This document shows positions 55,642-64,000 of a stretch of DNA of 64,000 bases, one piece after another. Positions within the stretch are counted from its first letter, which is position 1, and each line of letters begins with the position of its first letter. A program made the position numbers and the translations under genes. The notes under the pieces are model-generated. The model did not search any database. It had not been told where the DNA came from and was given only the letters and a program-made list of their open reading frames with translations. Origin of the DNA: Lacinutrix venerupis (GTDB lineage Bacteria > Bacteroidota > Bacteroidia > Flavobacteriales > Flavobacteriaceae); the NCBI RefSeq assembly GCF_003663945.1, contig NZ_RCCH01000003.1:62001-126000 (forward strand). Reading direction: 5' to 3'.

Positions 55642-56493
55642 TTGGAACTAAATCTAAAACAAATACCTCGAGTAAAAACAATTACAAAAGAGGATTTTAT
55701 TAAGCATTATTTTAAACCACAAAAACCTGTGGTTATTGAGCAGTTTATAACAGATTGGCCAGCTTATAAAAAATGGAATCTTGATTATATTAAAGAGATT
55801 GCAGGAGATAAAACTGTACCTCTTTATGACGATAGACCAGTGGATTATAAAGATGGTTTTAACGAGCCACACGCAAAAATGAAGATGAGTGAGTATGTTA
55901 ATTTGTTAAAGCGAGAGCCAACAAAGTTTAGAATTTTTCTTTGGAATATTTTAAAAGAAGTGCCACAACTTCAAAACGATTTTAAATATCCAGACTTTGG
56001 GCTACGTTTAATGAAGGGTTTGCCAATGCTGTTTTTTGGAGGAACAAACTCGCATACCTTTATGCATTATGATATTGACTTAGCTAATATATTTCATTTT
56101 CATTTTGAAGGTAAAAAACAAGTTATTTTATTCGACCAAAAGCAAAATAAGCATTTGTATAAAATACCACATTCTTTAATTGTTAGAGAAGATATCGATT
56201 TTTCCAATCCAGACTTTAAAAAATGGCCAGCTTTGCAAAAGGCAAAAGGTTGGGAGTGTGAGCTTAATCACGGAGAAGTATTATATATGCCAGAAGGTTA
56301 TTGGCATTATATGCGTTATATTACGCCTGGTTTTTCAATGAGTTTGCGAGCAATAGCAAGACACCCAAAAAACTTAGGAAAAGCTATTTATAATATAATT
56401 GTAATGCGTAATTTTGACAACTTAATGCGACGTTTAAAAGGTCAAGATTGGATAGACTGGAAAAACGAACAAGCAATTAAAAACACTAAATAA
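55642..56493 (+). CDS. Cupin_8/JmjC-like Fe(II)/2-oxoglutarate oxygenase
   Basis: 283 aa starting at TTG 55642; no ATG precedes the conserved N-terminus (RPVVIEQF-type segment KPVVIEQFITDWPAY). Iron ligands look complete: His142 and Asp144 in MHYDID, His222 in GYWHYM. LANIFHFHFEGKKQVILFD is the core strand pair. Family members hydroxylate proteins or tRNA; the target here is unknown. It lies 57 bp after the TBDT gene and 8 bp before a barrel protein gene. Confidence 0.85.
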   Translation: MELNLKQIPRVKTITKEDFIKHYFKPQKPVVIEQFITDWPAYKKWNLDYIKEIAGDKTVPLYDDRPVDYKDGFNEPHAKMKMSEYVNLLKREPTKFRIFLWNILKEVPQLQNDFKYPDFGLRLMKGLPMLFFGGTNSHTFMHYDIDLANIFHFHFEGKKQVILFDQKQNKHLYKIPHSLIVREDIDFSNPDFKKWPALQKAKGWECELNHGEVLYMPEGYWHYMRYITPGFSMSLRAIARHPKNLGKAIYNIIVMRNFDNLMRRLKGQDWIDWKNEQAIKNTK

Positions 56494-56501
56494 ATTAAAT
56501 A

Positions 56502-56996
56502 ATGAAAAAAGTATTTTTTGTATTAGCAATATTAAGTGTATCGCTAATAAATGCGCAAGCTTTTGAAGGAAAAGGTGATGAAAAATTTCAAATTGGAGGA
56601 AATTTTCAAGATTTAGCTTCAGGGCTAAATGTTAGTTACGATTATGGAATTGGAGAAAACATTTCTATAGGTGTTTCTTCAACCTATGCTCTAAATGTTA
56701 AAAACAACAACATCTTAAATGCAGATTTTGGAGATCGCTTCGATATTAAAGCACGTTTTAATGCTAATTTAGGAAACGTTATTAATATAGACGATAATTT
56801 TGATGTATATCCAGGTTTAAGTTTAAGTACAAAAAACTTTGGAGGCCATTTAGGAATGCGTTATTTCTTTACAAATGGATTTGGTTTATATTCAGAATTT
56901 AATACACCTTTAGCAAAATATAAAGAAAATAATTTTGGAGCAGATTATATACACAATCAATTTACAGCAAGTGTAGGAGCTGTGTTTAATTTGTAA
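56502..56996 (+). CDS. Small outer membrane beta-barrel protein
   Basis: 164 aa. Signal peptide MKKVFFVLAILSVSLINAQ, then alternating strands (EKFQIGGNFQDLASGLNVSY, FDIKARFNANLGNVI, GGHLGMRYFFTNGFGLYSEF) and the barrel-type C-terminus ASVGAVFNL. Probably an eight-strand barrel of the DUF6646-like group common in flavobacteria. Cotranscribed with the JmjC-like gene. Confidence 0.8.
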   Translation: MKKVFFVLAILSVSLINAQAFEGKGDEKFQIGGNFQDLASGLNVSYDYGIGENISIGVSSTYALNVKNNNILNADFGDRFDIKARFNANLGNVINIDDNFDVYPGLSLSTKNFGGHLGMRYFFTNGFGLYSEFNTPLAKYKENNFGADYIHNQFTASVGAVFNL

Positions 56997-57015
56997 AATA
57001 AAAGCAATCTTAAAT

Positions 57016-57055
57016 AAAAAAGCCTTTCATCTTTATAAAGTTGAAAGGCTTTTTA
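57016..57055. terminator. Bidirectional terminator between barrel protein gene and recX
   Basis: AAAAAGCCTTTCA and TGAAAGGCTTTTT pair; the 12-nt loop itself contains CTTTATAAAG, which extends the hairpin. A-run and T-run on either side. Confidence 0.88.
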
Positions 57056-57059
57056 TATT

Positions 57060-57536
57060 CTAGTTAATAAGTTCATTTACTTTACTATACACTAAATGCG
57101 ATTCCCAACCTCTATACAATAAATACGCGGTAAGTTTCTTTTTTTTCTTCAGTATATTGGTTTCCAATATGGTATTGGCTTTTTTTTCGGCTAAAGCATT
57201 AAAAACCTCGATATACTCATCGTCAGAAATTTCTCTAAGCGCAGCATTTATATTAATTTTGGAAATGTCCTTTTTCTTGAGTTCTTGAGTTATACGAAAG
57301 CGTCCCCATTTTTTAATGTTAAACTTTCCTCGAACAAAGATTTTGGCAAAACGTTCTTCGTTTAAAAAGTTATGCTGTATAAGGTGTACTATTATTATAT
57401 CTGCTGCTTCAGGTATAATATTTAAGTCTCTTAATTTTTGTTTAACTTCTTTATGACAACGTTCTTGATAAGCACAGTAATGTTCTAGCTTTTTTTTAGC
57501 TTCTTCTACTGTGTAAGATTTTTGTTTTTGATGCAT
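57060..57536 (-). CDS. recX: Regulatory protein RecX
   Basis: 158 aa. RecA-binding regulator made of three-helix repeats: EEAKKKLEHYCAYQERCHKE, VKQKLRDLNI, HNFLNEERFAKIFVRGKFNIKKWGRFRI and QELKKKDISK. No recA gene nearby. A perfect -7 box ends 4 nt before the ATG, predicting a leaderless message. Confidence 0.93.
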   Translation of the reverse strand: MHQKQKSYTVEEAKKKLEHYCAYQERCHKEVKQKLRDLNIIPEAADIIIVHLIQHNFLNEERFAKIFVRGKFNIKKWGRFRITQELKKKDISKININAALREISDDEYIEVFNALAEKKANTILETNILKKKKKLTAYLLYRGWESHLVYSKVNELIN

Positions 57537-57540
57537 GCAC

Positions 57541-57548
57541 CAAAAATA
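57541..57548 (-). promoter_or_regulatory. -7 promoter box 4 nt before the recX start
   Basis: The minus strand reads TATTTTTG, a full TAnnTTTG match, then GTGC and ATG. Confidence 0.5.
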
Positions 57549-57583
57549 AGCTATTAATTAATTAACCTAAAACTCCCTCATTT

Positions 57584-60500
57584 ATGAAAAAAAATACAAT
57601 TCTTTTAATACTTCTATTTGTCTGTAGTATTGGAATTAGCCAGACCACTGTACTTTATTCCGAAAATTTTAATAATCAAATTCATAAAGGAGCTGTATTT
57701 AATAATACAACAAATACTACAGATATAGATCTTTCTGGAGTAGATTGGAGTATTGATGTTTCTGCAACTACTTTTCAAATTAACGATAGATTTCGTGTTC
57801 AAGGATCTAATGCTAATGGGCGTTTTCAAGGTCGTGATTTAGATGGTTTTGCAAGTTGGTTTTCTCCTGTAATAGATATTAATGGCTTTACAAATGTTAG
57901 TTTATCATTAAATGCACGTGAATATAATAACAATGCAGATAATGATACTTTAGAAACCTTATATAGTATTGATGGTGGAGCTTGGATAACAGTAACCGAA
58001 ATGAATGGGCTTTTATTTAACACGTTTAATATTGCAACAGTATCGCAAACAGGATTAACAGGTAGTACTTTGCAAATACAGGTTATAATGAATAATAACC
58101 GTAATACAGAACGTATGGAGTTTGACGATGTTCAAGTTATAGGTACAAATCCAGTTGTGCCAACAATAACTGCAAACCCAAGCGTTGTTACAGGTATGGG
58201 TTATGTAGAAGGAGAAGCTTCTGTTGTAGAAGATAGTTTTACTGTTCAAGGTTATAATTTAACAACAGATATTCTTATTGATGCCACATCCACCAATTTT
58301 GAAATTTCTACAACTTCTGGAACTGGTTTTGGTAATACTATTTCATTAACACCAAATGCTTCAAATGAAGTTGGTTTAACTACAATATACATAAGATTAG
58401 TAGCTGGCTTAACAGCTAACACATATAATGGATCTATTAGTGCGACTAGTTTAGGTGCTACAGATAGATTTATTGATGCAGAAGGAGAGGTTACAACACC
58501 AATTGCAGATTGCTCTGAAATAATTATATCGGAATACTTCGAGCCAGCTAATGCTGCTAATGAAAAGTATATAGAATTGTATAATCCTACGAATGTTGAT
58601 ATAGATTTATCAAATTATAGGATTGCTAAATATACAAATGGAAGTATAAGTCCAAATAGTGTTGCTAATTTAACAGGTATTGTAAATGCTTATTCAACAT
58701 ACTTAATCTCAAAATCTGGCTCTACATTATGTGCAAGTGGTGTTGCAGATCGTTGTGTAACTAATAATTCTATGAACTTTAGCGGTAATGATGTTATGGC
58801 TTTACAAACTATTAATGGAGAAAATATTGATGTTATTGGTATAATAGGAGATAATTCTAATTTTGCACAAAATGTAAATTTAAAAAGAAACTCGGATGTT
58901 AAAATACCAACGGTAGTATATAATGCATCACAATGGACATCTACATCAACAGCAACTAGTAATAACAACACTGCTACATTAGGTTGGCATAATAACGAAT
59001 GTTTATGTACATCGAGCACAACTTGGGAAACAACAGGTTGGAATCCTATAGCTCCAACCGCTTCAACTGCAGTTATAATTAATGCACCTTACAATACATT
59101 AACAGACGGAAATATTACAGCTTGCTCATTAACAGTTAATAATGGAATAATTTTAACTGTAGCAGATAACTCTTTTATTGATATTGAAAGTAATATTGTA
59201 GTCAATGGAAATGGAATAATTAATGTGCAAAAAAATGGTTCTGTAGTACAAAATATTTCAAAAGCTAAAGCTGCTATTTTAGATCCTGCAAATGGAGTAA
59301 TTACTGTAACAAAAGAAACTGCAATAGCAAATAATTGGTATGAGTATACTTACTGGAGTTCTCCTGTAATTGGAGAACAAGTACAAGATGTATTTTTTCA
59401 ATCTCCTACCGATAGAAGATTTTGGTATAATGCTGCTAATTATGCAGACTTAACAATGGAAACAGCTAACGACGGTTCGGCTGTTCCTGGGCAAGATAAT
59501 GTAGATGATAATGGAGACGACTGGCAACTTACAGCAGGAACAGATGTGCTTTTACCAGGTGTTGGTTATGCAACTACGCTTTCTCAACTACCTACTTTTC
59601 CAAATAGTTTTTCACATATTTTTGAAGGTCCTTTTAATAATGGGACAATTAATGTCCCAGTTGTTAGAAATGATGCTTCGACGGCTGATAAGAATTACAA
59701 TTTTATTGGTAATCCATATCCTTCTGCAATCTCTGTAAACGCTTTCTTTGCAGAAAATGTAGCATCTTCTGGTATTTTAGATGGTGAAATATATTTGTGG
59801 TCACAAAACACTGCTCCAGCTTCAAACATTAATGGAAATTCTGATTTAAATTTTGATACTTCAGATTATGCAGTAATTAATGGAACAACCGGAATTGCTG
59901 GTGGAGATGGAGTTATACCAAGTTTATTTATTCCATCTGGGCAAGGCTTTTTTGTAAATTATTCAGATAGTTATGGAAGCACATCTGGAGATGTTATTTT
60001 TAATAATAGTATGCGAGTTACAGGAAATAACGATCAGTTTTTTAGAGCATCAAATAACCAAGATAATACTGTTCAAAACACACTATGGCTTAATTTAACA
60101 TCAGATAATGGTGTAAGAAACCAAATTGCTATTGGTTATTTAGATACTGCTACTGCAGGTTATGATGGTTCTTTTTACGATTCATCAAAAATAACGCCGG
60201 TAGGTTTGCACGCTATTTTATATTCAATTATTCCTGGTAATGATAAAAAATTCTCTATTCAAGGTAAAGCTACTAACGATTTAAATATTAACGAGGAAAT
60301 TCCTCTTGGTATAAATACTAATGTAGATGTACCTACTATTTATACTATTTCAATTGCTCAAATGGAAGGCGATTTTTTAAATAATAATACCATTTATTTG
60401 GAAGATGCTTTAACAAATGGAATTCATGATTTATCTAGTAGCGATTATAGTTTTACATCTCAAGTTGGTGAATTTAACAATCGTTTTAAAATTGTATTTC

Positions 60501-60778
60501 AGGCAAATACATTATCAACCGAAGATTTTGATGCTAGTTCTCAAAACCTATCAATTGTTGAACTTCAAGATAACAACGTACAGTTTTCAATTAATTCTAA
60601 AGAGTTAACAATTAAAAATATTGAAATATTGGACCTTTTAGGTCGTAGTATTTATCAATTCCGCGGAAGCGAAAATAAAGAGGTTTATAATTTATCAAAC
60701 CTAAACAGTTCGGTTTATATTGCTAAAATTGAATTGTCTAACGGAAAGTTAATTGTTAAAAAAGCAATTAAAAAATAA
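57584..60778 (+). CDS. Large secreted lamin-tail-domain protein with T9SS type A sorting signal
   Basis: 1064 aa. Signal peptide ending GISQ. The N-terminal part (about 20-185) looks like a jelly-roll/anchor domain (GVDWSIDVSATTFQI, WFSPVIDINGFTNVSLSLNA). A lamin-tail domain follows (about 307-430; SEIIISEYFEPANAANEKYI, NVDIDLSNYRIAKYTNG). The C-terminal ~75 residues are a T9SS type A domain (IEILDLLGRSIYQF, NLNSSVYIAKIELSNGKLIVKK), so it is exported and cleaved by the type IX system. Function unknown; adhesion or wall-associated binding is plausible. Monocistronic. Confidence 0.9.
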   Translation: MKKNTILLILLFVCSIGISQTTVLYSENFNNQIHKGAVFNNTTNTTDIDLSGVDWSIDVSATTFQINDRFRVQGSNANGRFQGRDLDGFASWFSPVIDINGFTNVSLSLNAREYNNNADNDTLETLYSIDGGAWITVTEMNGLLFNTFNIATVSQTGLTGSTLQIQVIMNNNRNTERMEFDDVQVIGTNPVVPTITANPSVVTGMGYVEGEASVVEDSFTVQGYNLTTDILIDATSTNFEISTTSGTGFGNTISLTPNASNEVGLTTIYIRLVAGLTANTYNGSISATSLGATDRFIDAEGEVTTPIADCSEIIISEYFEPANAANEKYIELYNPTNVDIDLSNYRIAKYTNGSISPNSVANLTGIVNAYSTYLISKSGSTLCASGVADRCVTNNSMNFSGNDVMALQTINGENIDVIGIIGDNSNFAQNVNLKRNSDVKIPTVVYNASQWTSTSTATSNNNTATLGWHNNECLCTSSTTWETTGWNPIAPTASTAVIINAPYNTLTDGNITACSLTVNNGIILTVADNSFIDIESNIVVNGNGIINVQKNGSVVQNISKAKAAILDPANGVITVTKETAIANNWYEYTYWSSPVIGEQVQDVFFQSPTDRRFWYNAANYADLTMETANDGSAVPGQDNVDDNGDDWQLTAGTDVLLPGVGYATTLSQLPTFPNSFSHIFEGPFNNGTINVPVVRNDASTADKNYNFIGNPYPSAISVNAFFAENVASSGILDGEIYLWSQNTAPASNINGNSDLNFDTSDYAVINGTTGIAGGDGVIPSLFIPSGQGFFVNYSDSYGSTSGDVIFNNSMRVTGNNDQFFRASNNQDNTVQNTLWLNLTSDNGVRNQIAIGYLDTATAGYDGSFYDSSKITPVGLHAILYSIIPGNDKKFSIQGKATNDLNINEEIPLGINTNVDVPTIYTISIAQMEGDFLNNNTIYLEDALTNGIHDLSSSDYSFTSQVGEFNNRFKIVFQANTLSTEDFDASSQNLSIVELQDNNVQFSINSKELTIKNIEILDLLGRSIYQFRGSENKEVYNLSNLNSSVYIAKIELSNGKLIVKKAIKK

Positions 60779-60789
60779 GTGTTAAAAAC

Positions 60790-60820
60790 AAAAAAGCTCC
60801 TTTTTAAGGAGCTTTTTTTA
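60790..60820. terminator. Bidirectional terminator between the T9SS protein and TBDT genes
   Basis: AAAAAGCTCCTT and AAGGAGCTTTTTTT form a tight hairpin. The minus-strand TBDT stop codon (60818-60820) overlaps its flank. Confidence 0.88.
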
Positions 60821-63247
60821 TAGTGTATATTTTAAAGCAACAATTAAATTTCTTCCTGCTGCCGATATTCCTGATGAGTATGGCCTGTAGCGTTGGTCTG
60901 TAATATTCTCTAAACTTGCAGTAATTGAAGTTTCTTTATTAAGCTGATATTGGGTTCTAAAATTTAAAGTGTACCATGATGGAGAATATGGGTTTCCATT
61001 CTTATCTAATGCGTATAAATAATCTTTTTCTTGTTCTGAAGGTGCAATTTGATTAAAAGATAATTGGTCGTTATAATTTAAAAATATATCGGCTTTTAGT
61101 GTTTTATTTTGCCATACAAAATGTGTGTTTCCAAAGCTTGGTGATACATGCCTAACAGGCACTTCTATACCATCGGTCTCCTCGGTTCCACCAATAATAT
61201 TATATTGCGATGTTAGTTTTAATTTCTCACTAAAATTAATTTTTGCTCCAACCTCAAAACCATATATCCAAGATTTGGATGCGTTTTGTATGGATTGTAC
61301 ATTGCTTAATTCGCCGTCGTAAAATATTTCGTTTTCACCATTTAATTCACCATCTCTTCGAACTAAAGCATTATCTAAATAGGTGTAATAAGTTGCTGTA
61401 TCTAAAATAAAAGTGTTATTAAAATTTAAAGCTAAACCTAATTCTCCGCCATACGCATATTCCGGATTTAAATTATTGTTTGGTACAACAACTGAACCAG
61501 GTTCGGAGTCGAATACTTTACCAATATCATCTATATTTGGAGCTCTAAAAGCAGAAGAGAAATTAATTTTCCATTGTAATAAATCGTTAGGATTCCAGCT
61601 TATACCTGCTGTGCCAGTTAAAGCGCTCGAGTTATTATTTGCTGTTGTAAATGGTAAATTAAGATAGGTGTTGTTTTCTGTAAAATCTGCTTTAGAGGTT
61701 ACATTGTTATAACGCAATCCAGTTTGAAAAACCAAAGTTGTATTTGGCTTGTATTTTAAACTTGTGTATACTGCTGCAGATTGCCAAGTTGATCCATTAG
61801 GATAGCGTGTAACAGTTGGTTCGTTTATGTTTGTTATAATATTTTCTTGAGAACCTACAGAATTTATAGTATTATGAACATATTCTATACCATAAAATAG
61901 TTCTGTTTTATTTGTTATTTTTTTTTCTAAGTCTAAATTAAATGAAATAGCATCTACAGCTTCTTCTCTAATATTTTTAAATTCTGACTGAAAATCGCGA
62001 TCAATTCTACTTTCTTGGAAATTTTGGTAGGCTACTGTTGCTTTAATTTTATCGTAAAGATTAGCTTTACTACTTAATTTTGTAACATTTAAATTAGACA
62101 TAAACCATTTTTGTGGCCCATAATACCATTCTGCAGAGCGTAAATTTTCACCTCTATAACGTATTAATCTATCGTATCTTGGAGTATTAGATGTTGCTGT
62201 ATAAAATAGACCTAAATCGAAACTTAAATTGTTTTTAGCTTCATATCGTGCTTTTTGCATGATATTAAACTGGTTGTAACCAGAAGTTTTTTGAATATTT
62301 GGATTGTTATTTTCTACAATTATGTCTTTATTATTATTGGTAATTACAAATTCTGGTCTAGTATAATCTTCTGGACCATTACTGCCCATCCTTAAGTCTC
62401 CAAAATCGGTATAACTTGCATTTGTAATAAAAGCCCATTTTTTAAAACCATAATTTATATCTAAATGTGCTGTTTTTTCTTGATTTGCAGTAGCGTACCT
62501 TAATGCGGCATTAGTTTTAATAAAAGTAGAATCTGTAAAAGATACTTTTGGTGTTTTTGTATAAAAACTCATAACGCCTCCAATAGCATCACTACCATAA
62601 ATTACATTTCCTGCTCCTAAAGAAACTTCTGTAGATTGTATAGAAAAAGGATCTATAGAGATAACGTTTTGAATATTTCCGCCTCTAAAAATAGCATTGT
62701 TCATCCTTACGCCATCTACAGTTATTAATAATCTATTGGTAGAAAAACCTCTAATCATTGGGCTTCCGCCACCTAATTGGCTTTTTTGTATATAAACTTG
62801 ACCTGTAGATTTTAAGAGATCTGCACTTGTTTGTGGGTTTTCAAAAGCAATTTCTGAAGCACTTACACTCGCTATTTTTTTAGGAACCTCTCTTTTGTTT
62901 TCTTTAAATTTTGAAGCTGATATTACAATTTCGTCTAAACCTTGTGATTTGGAGATAAGTAGTACTTTATTATTTTCAATTAGTGCTTTTTTAACAACAT
63001 ATAGCTTAAATGAAATATGCTTAAAATAGATATTTTCTTCTGTGTTGAATATATCTAGGTTAGCTTTACCATAAAAATCTGTAACAACACTTTTAGACTT
63101 GTTTTTATTATATATGGCAGTACCAGCAATTGGCTCTTGCGTGCTATTATTTAAAACTAAAACATCTTGAGCTTTGGTGTGTAAACTTAGGCAGAGAAAA
63201 AACAGAGAAATTAAAGTGTATTTTTTATTTTTAATTAAATACTTCAT
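60818..63247 (-). CDS. TonB-dependent receptor of the haemoglobin/transferrin/lactoferrin type
   Basis: 809 aa from the ATG at 63247; the longer in-frame start at 63298 adds 17 residues ahead of a complete signal peptide (NKKYTLISLFFLCLSLHTKA). Carboxypeptidase-regulatory-like domain (about 27-105), plug with LGGGSPMIRGFSTNRLLITV and DGVRMNNAIFRGGNIQNV, which is the haem/transferrin receptor signature, and a barrel ending RNLIVALKYTL. Iron or haem uptake is the likely role. It starts 17 bp inside the recO gene end. Confidence 0.88.
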   Translation of the reverse strand: MKYLIKNKKYTLISLFFLCLSLHTKAQDVLVLNNSTQEPIAGTAIYNKNKSKSVVTDFYGKANLDIFNTEENIYFKHISFKLYVVKKALIENNKVLLISKSQGLDEIVISASKFKENKREVPKKIASVSASEIAFENPQTSADLLKSTGQVYIQKSQLGGGSPMIRGFSTNRLLITVDGVRMNNAIFRGGNIQNVISIDPFSIQSTEVSLGAGNVIYGSDAIGGVMSFYTKTPKVSFTDSTFIKTNAALRYATANQEKTAHLDINYGFKKWAFITNASYTDFGDLRMGSNGPEDYTRPEFVITNNNKDIIVENNNPNIQKTSGYNQFNIMQKARYEAKNNLSFDLGLFYTATSNTPRYDRLIRYRGENLRSAEWYYGPQKWFMSNLNVTKLSSKANLYDKIKATVAYQNFQESRIDRDFQSEFKNIREEAVDAISFNLDLEKKITNKTELFYGIEYVHNTINSVGSQENIITNINEPTVTRYPNGSTWQSAAVYTSLKYKPNTTLVFQTGLRYNNVTSKADFTENNTYLNLPFTTANNNSSALTGTAGISWNPNDLLQWKINFSSAFRAPNIDDIGKVFDSEPGSVVVPNNNLNPEYAYGGELGLALNFNNTFILDTATYYTYLDNALVRRDGELNGENEIFYDGELSNVQSIQNASKSWIYGFEVGAKINFSEKLKLTSQYNIIGGTEETDGIEVPVRHVSPSFGNTHFVWQNKTLKADIFLNYNDQLSFNQIAPSEQEKDYLYALDKNGNPYSPSWYTLNFRTQYQLNKETSITASLENITDQRYRPYSSGISAAGRNLIVALKYTL

Positions 63248-63947
63248 TAAATATTTGTAGTGATTTTGGTTTTTTAAAGGTTCCCAAATGTAGTTCAAAA
63301 TAAACTAAAATGAGACCTAAAAAAGATTGTCTTTGTTTGGCGTTAATTTTAACTAAATCTAAAGCATCAAATGTTGTGCCTAATAGCTTTTTAAGGAGTG
63401 TTAAATTTTCGTTTGATATGGAATACTTACTGTATTTTTTATCTTGAAATTCACCAGCTTCTAAATTAAAATAAGGTAATTCTATTTTAGAAGTGTCTGG
63501 ATAAAATCCTAAATGTTTAGTTAAGTTTAATAGAAATAATAAATGAAAATTGGCATAACTATCTTGGGTATCTAACCATTGTAAAGTTGCTTCTAAGTAA
63601 TTAAATAAAGTGTCATTTTGCTCTTCTTCTTGAAGTGAACTAGACAAAACTTCGGCTAAAAACATAACTATTGCACTTTTTAGTACACTGGTATGAAGAC
63701 TAGAGTAGAGGTGATTAATTTTTACTTCTTTTATATATTGAAGTGATCTTGATGGTTTAAAATCTGTTACAATTTGAAGTTGTGTTAGTAATTGATAATA
63801 GGCAACTTTTGAACCTTTTTTAGATTTTAAAATACCTTTTAAGAGGTAACTAACTATTCCTTCTTTTTGTGTATAGCATTTAATTATTAAATCGTTGTCA
63901 CGATATTTTAGTTTAGAAAGAACAATTGCATTTGTGGTTAGTAACAT
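63231..63947 (-). CDS. recO: DNA repair protein RecO
   Basis: 238 aa. Loads RecA with RecR and anneals ssDNA. OB-fold N-terminus (TNAIVLSKLKYRDNDLIIKC, TQKEGIVSYLLKGILKSK), then the helical domain with the usual bacterial RecO pattern. The zinc cysteines of some RecO proteins are absent, as in many Bacteroidota. Its ATG overlaps the stop of the preceding gene (TAATG), so it is translationally coupled to it. Confidence 0.95.
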   Translation of the reverse strand: MLLTTNAIVLSKLKYRDNDLIIKCYTQKEGIVSYLLKGILKSKKGSKVAYYQLLTQLQIVTDFKPSRSLQYIKEVKINHLYSSLHTSVLKSAIVMFLAEVLSSSLQEEEQNDTLFNYLEATLQWLDTQDSYANFHLLFLLNLTKHLGFYPDTSKIELPYFNLEAGEFQDKKYSKYSISNENLTLLKKLLGTTFDALDLVKINAKQRQSFLGLILVYFELHLGTFKKPKSLQIFNEVFN

Positions 63948-64000
63948 TATCTAACTACCATTAGTTTAAGAACTTTTGTTTCAAAAGAATCTAAATCTGC
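63947..64000 (-). CDS. C-terminal end of an upstream gene (cut by window edge), possibly PorZ
   Basis: Only 17 residues are visible: ADLDSFETKVLKLMVVR then TAA, which overlaps the recO ATG. The end resembles T9SS-associated C-termini, and as I recall PorZ-type propeller genes often precede recO in flavobacteria. Identity unproven. Confidence 0.4.
   Translation of the reverse strand, partial: ADLDSFETKVLKLMVVR

Overview
The window is low-GC, gene-dense, almost fully coding DNA from a Bacteroidota genome, most likely a marine Flavobacteriaceae (Olleya/Lacinutrix/Winogradskyella-like; the genus is a guess). The evidence is TonB-dependent receptors (TBDTs) with carboxypeptidase-regulatory-like N-termini, lipoproteins with acidic surface-export tails, a type IX secretion (T9SS) cargo protein, the Bacteroidota -7 promoter box TAnnTTTG, weak ribosome binding sites and the family-typical DUF4270, DUF5689 and choice-of-anchor-J proteins. 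There is no rRNA, tRNA, CRISPR array, transposon or prophage, and no gene-free stretch above 300 bp.

Layout. 1-5.4 kb (-): start of atpD, then a TBDT and SGNH-hydrolase lipoprotein pair. 5.5-9.9 kb (-): degenerate GT5 protein, DUF4270 lipoprotein, glmS. 10-18.7 kb (+): panC, panD, a flippase-like membrane protein, a nucleophile-less esterase-like protein, radA, ileS with a swapped HIGH motif, and a cysteine-poor DksA relative. 18.8-23.6 kb (-): small His-rich membrane protein and a TBDT/choice-of-anchor-J lipoprotein pair. 23.7-30.9 kb (-): pgi, M23 peptidase, tryptophan 2,3-dioxygenase, DUF3108 protein, hppD and hmgA, covering aromatic amino acid breakdown. 31-35 kb (-): patatin-type outer membrane protein and uvrC. 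35.2-38.1 kb (+): RimB-like protease, RimK ligase, AstE-like deacylase, 5-formyl-THF cyclo-ligase. 38.1-44.9 kb: lspA, a small exported protein, and a divergent nuclease versus TBDT/DUF5689 module. 44.9-51.1 kb: small membrane proteins, CYTH phosphatase, dinB, a DUF2975-DUF2975-XRE operon, DUF2007 and Coa1-like proteins. 51.2-57 kb: alpha/beta hydrolase, a MocR-type regulator divergent from TBDT, JmjC/cupin and outer membrane protein genes. 57-64 kb: recX, a large T9SS protein, a haem/transferrin-type TBDT, recO and the end of a further gene.

Most notable. (1) The MocR regulator at 52204-53691 has Gln where the PLP-binding Lys should be, and faces a TBDT gene across a repeated GGACTACT operator. 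(2) IleRS carries GVHH instead of HIGH, the swapped signature linked to mupirocin hyper-resistance. (3) In at least four genes (panD, uvrC, recX and the one at 49676) a perfect TAnnTTTG box sits exactly 4 nt before the ATG, suggesting leaderless transcripts. (4) A RimB-RimK-AstE operon may write and erase glutamate tags. (5) A secreted nuclease is divergent from a TBDT/DUF5689 pair, suggesting extracellular nucleic acid scavenging. (6) Several enzyme-family members have lost signature residues (GT5 KTGG, esterase Ser, DksA Cys).
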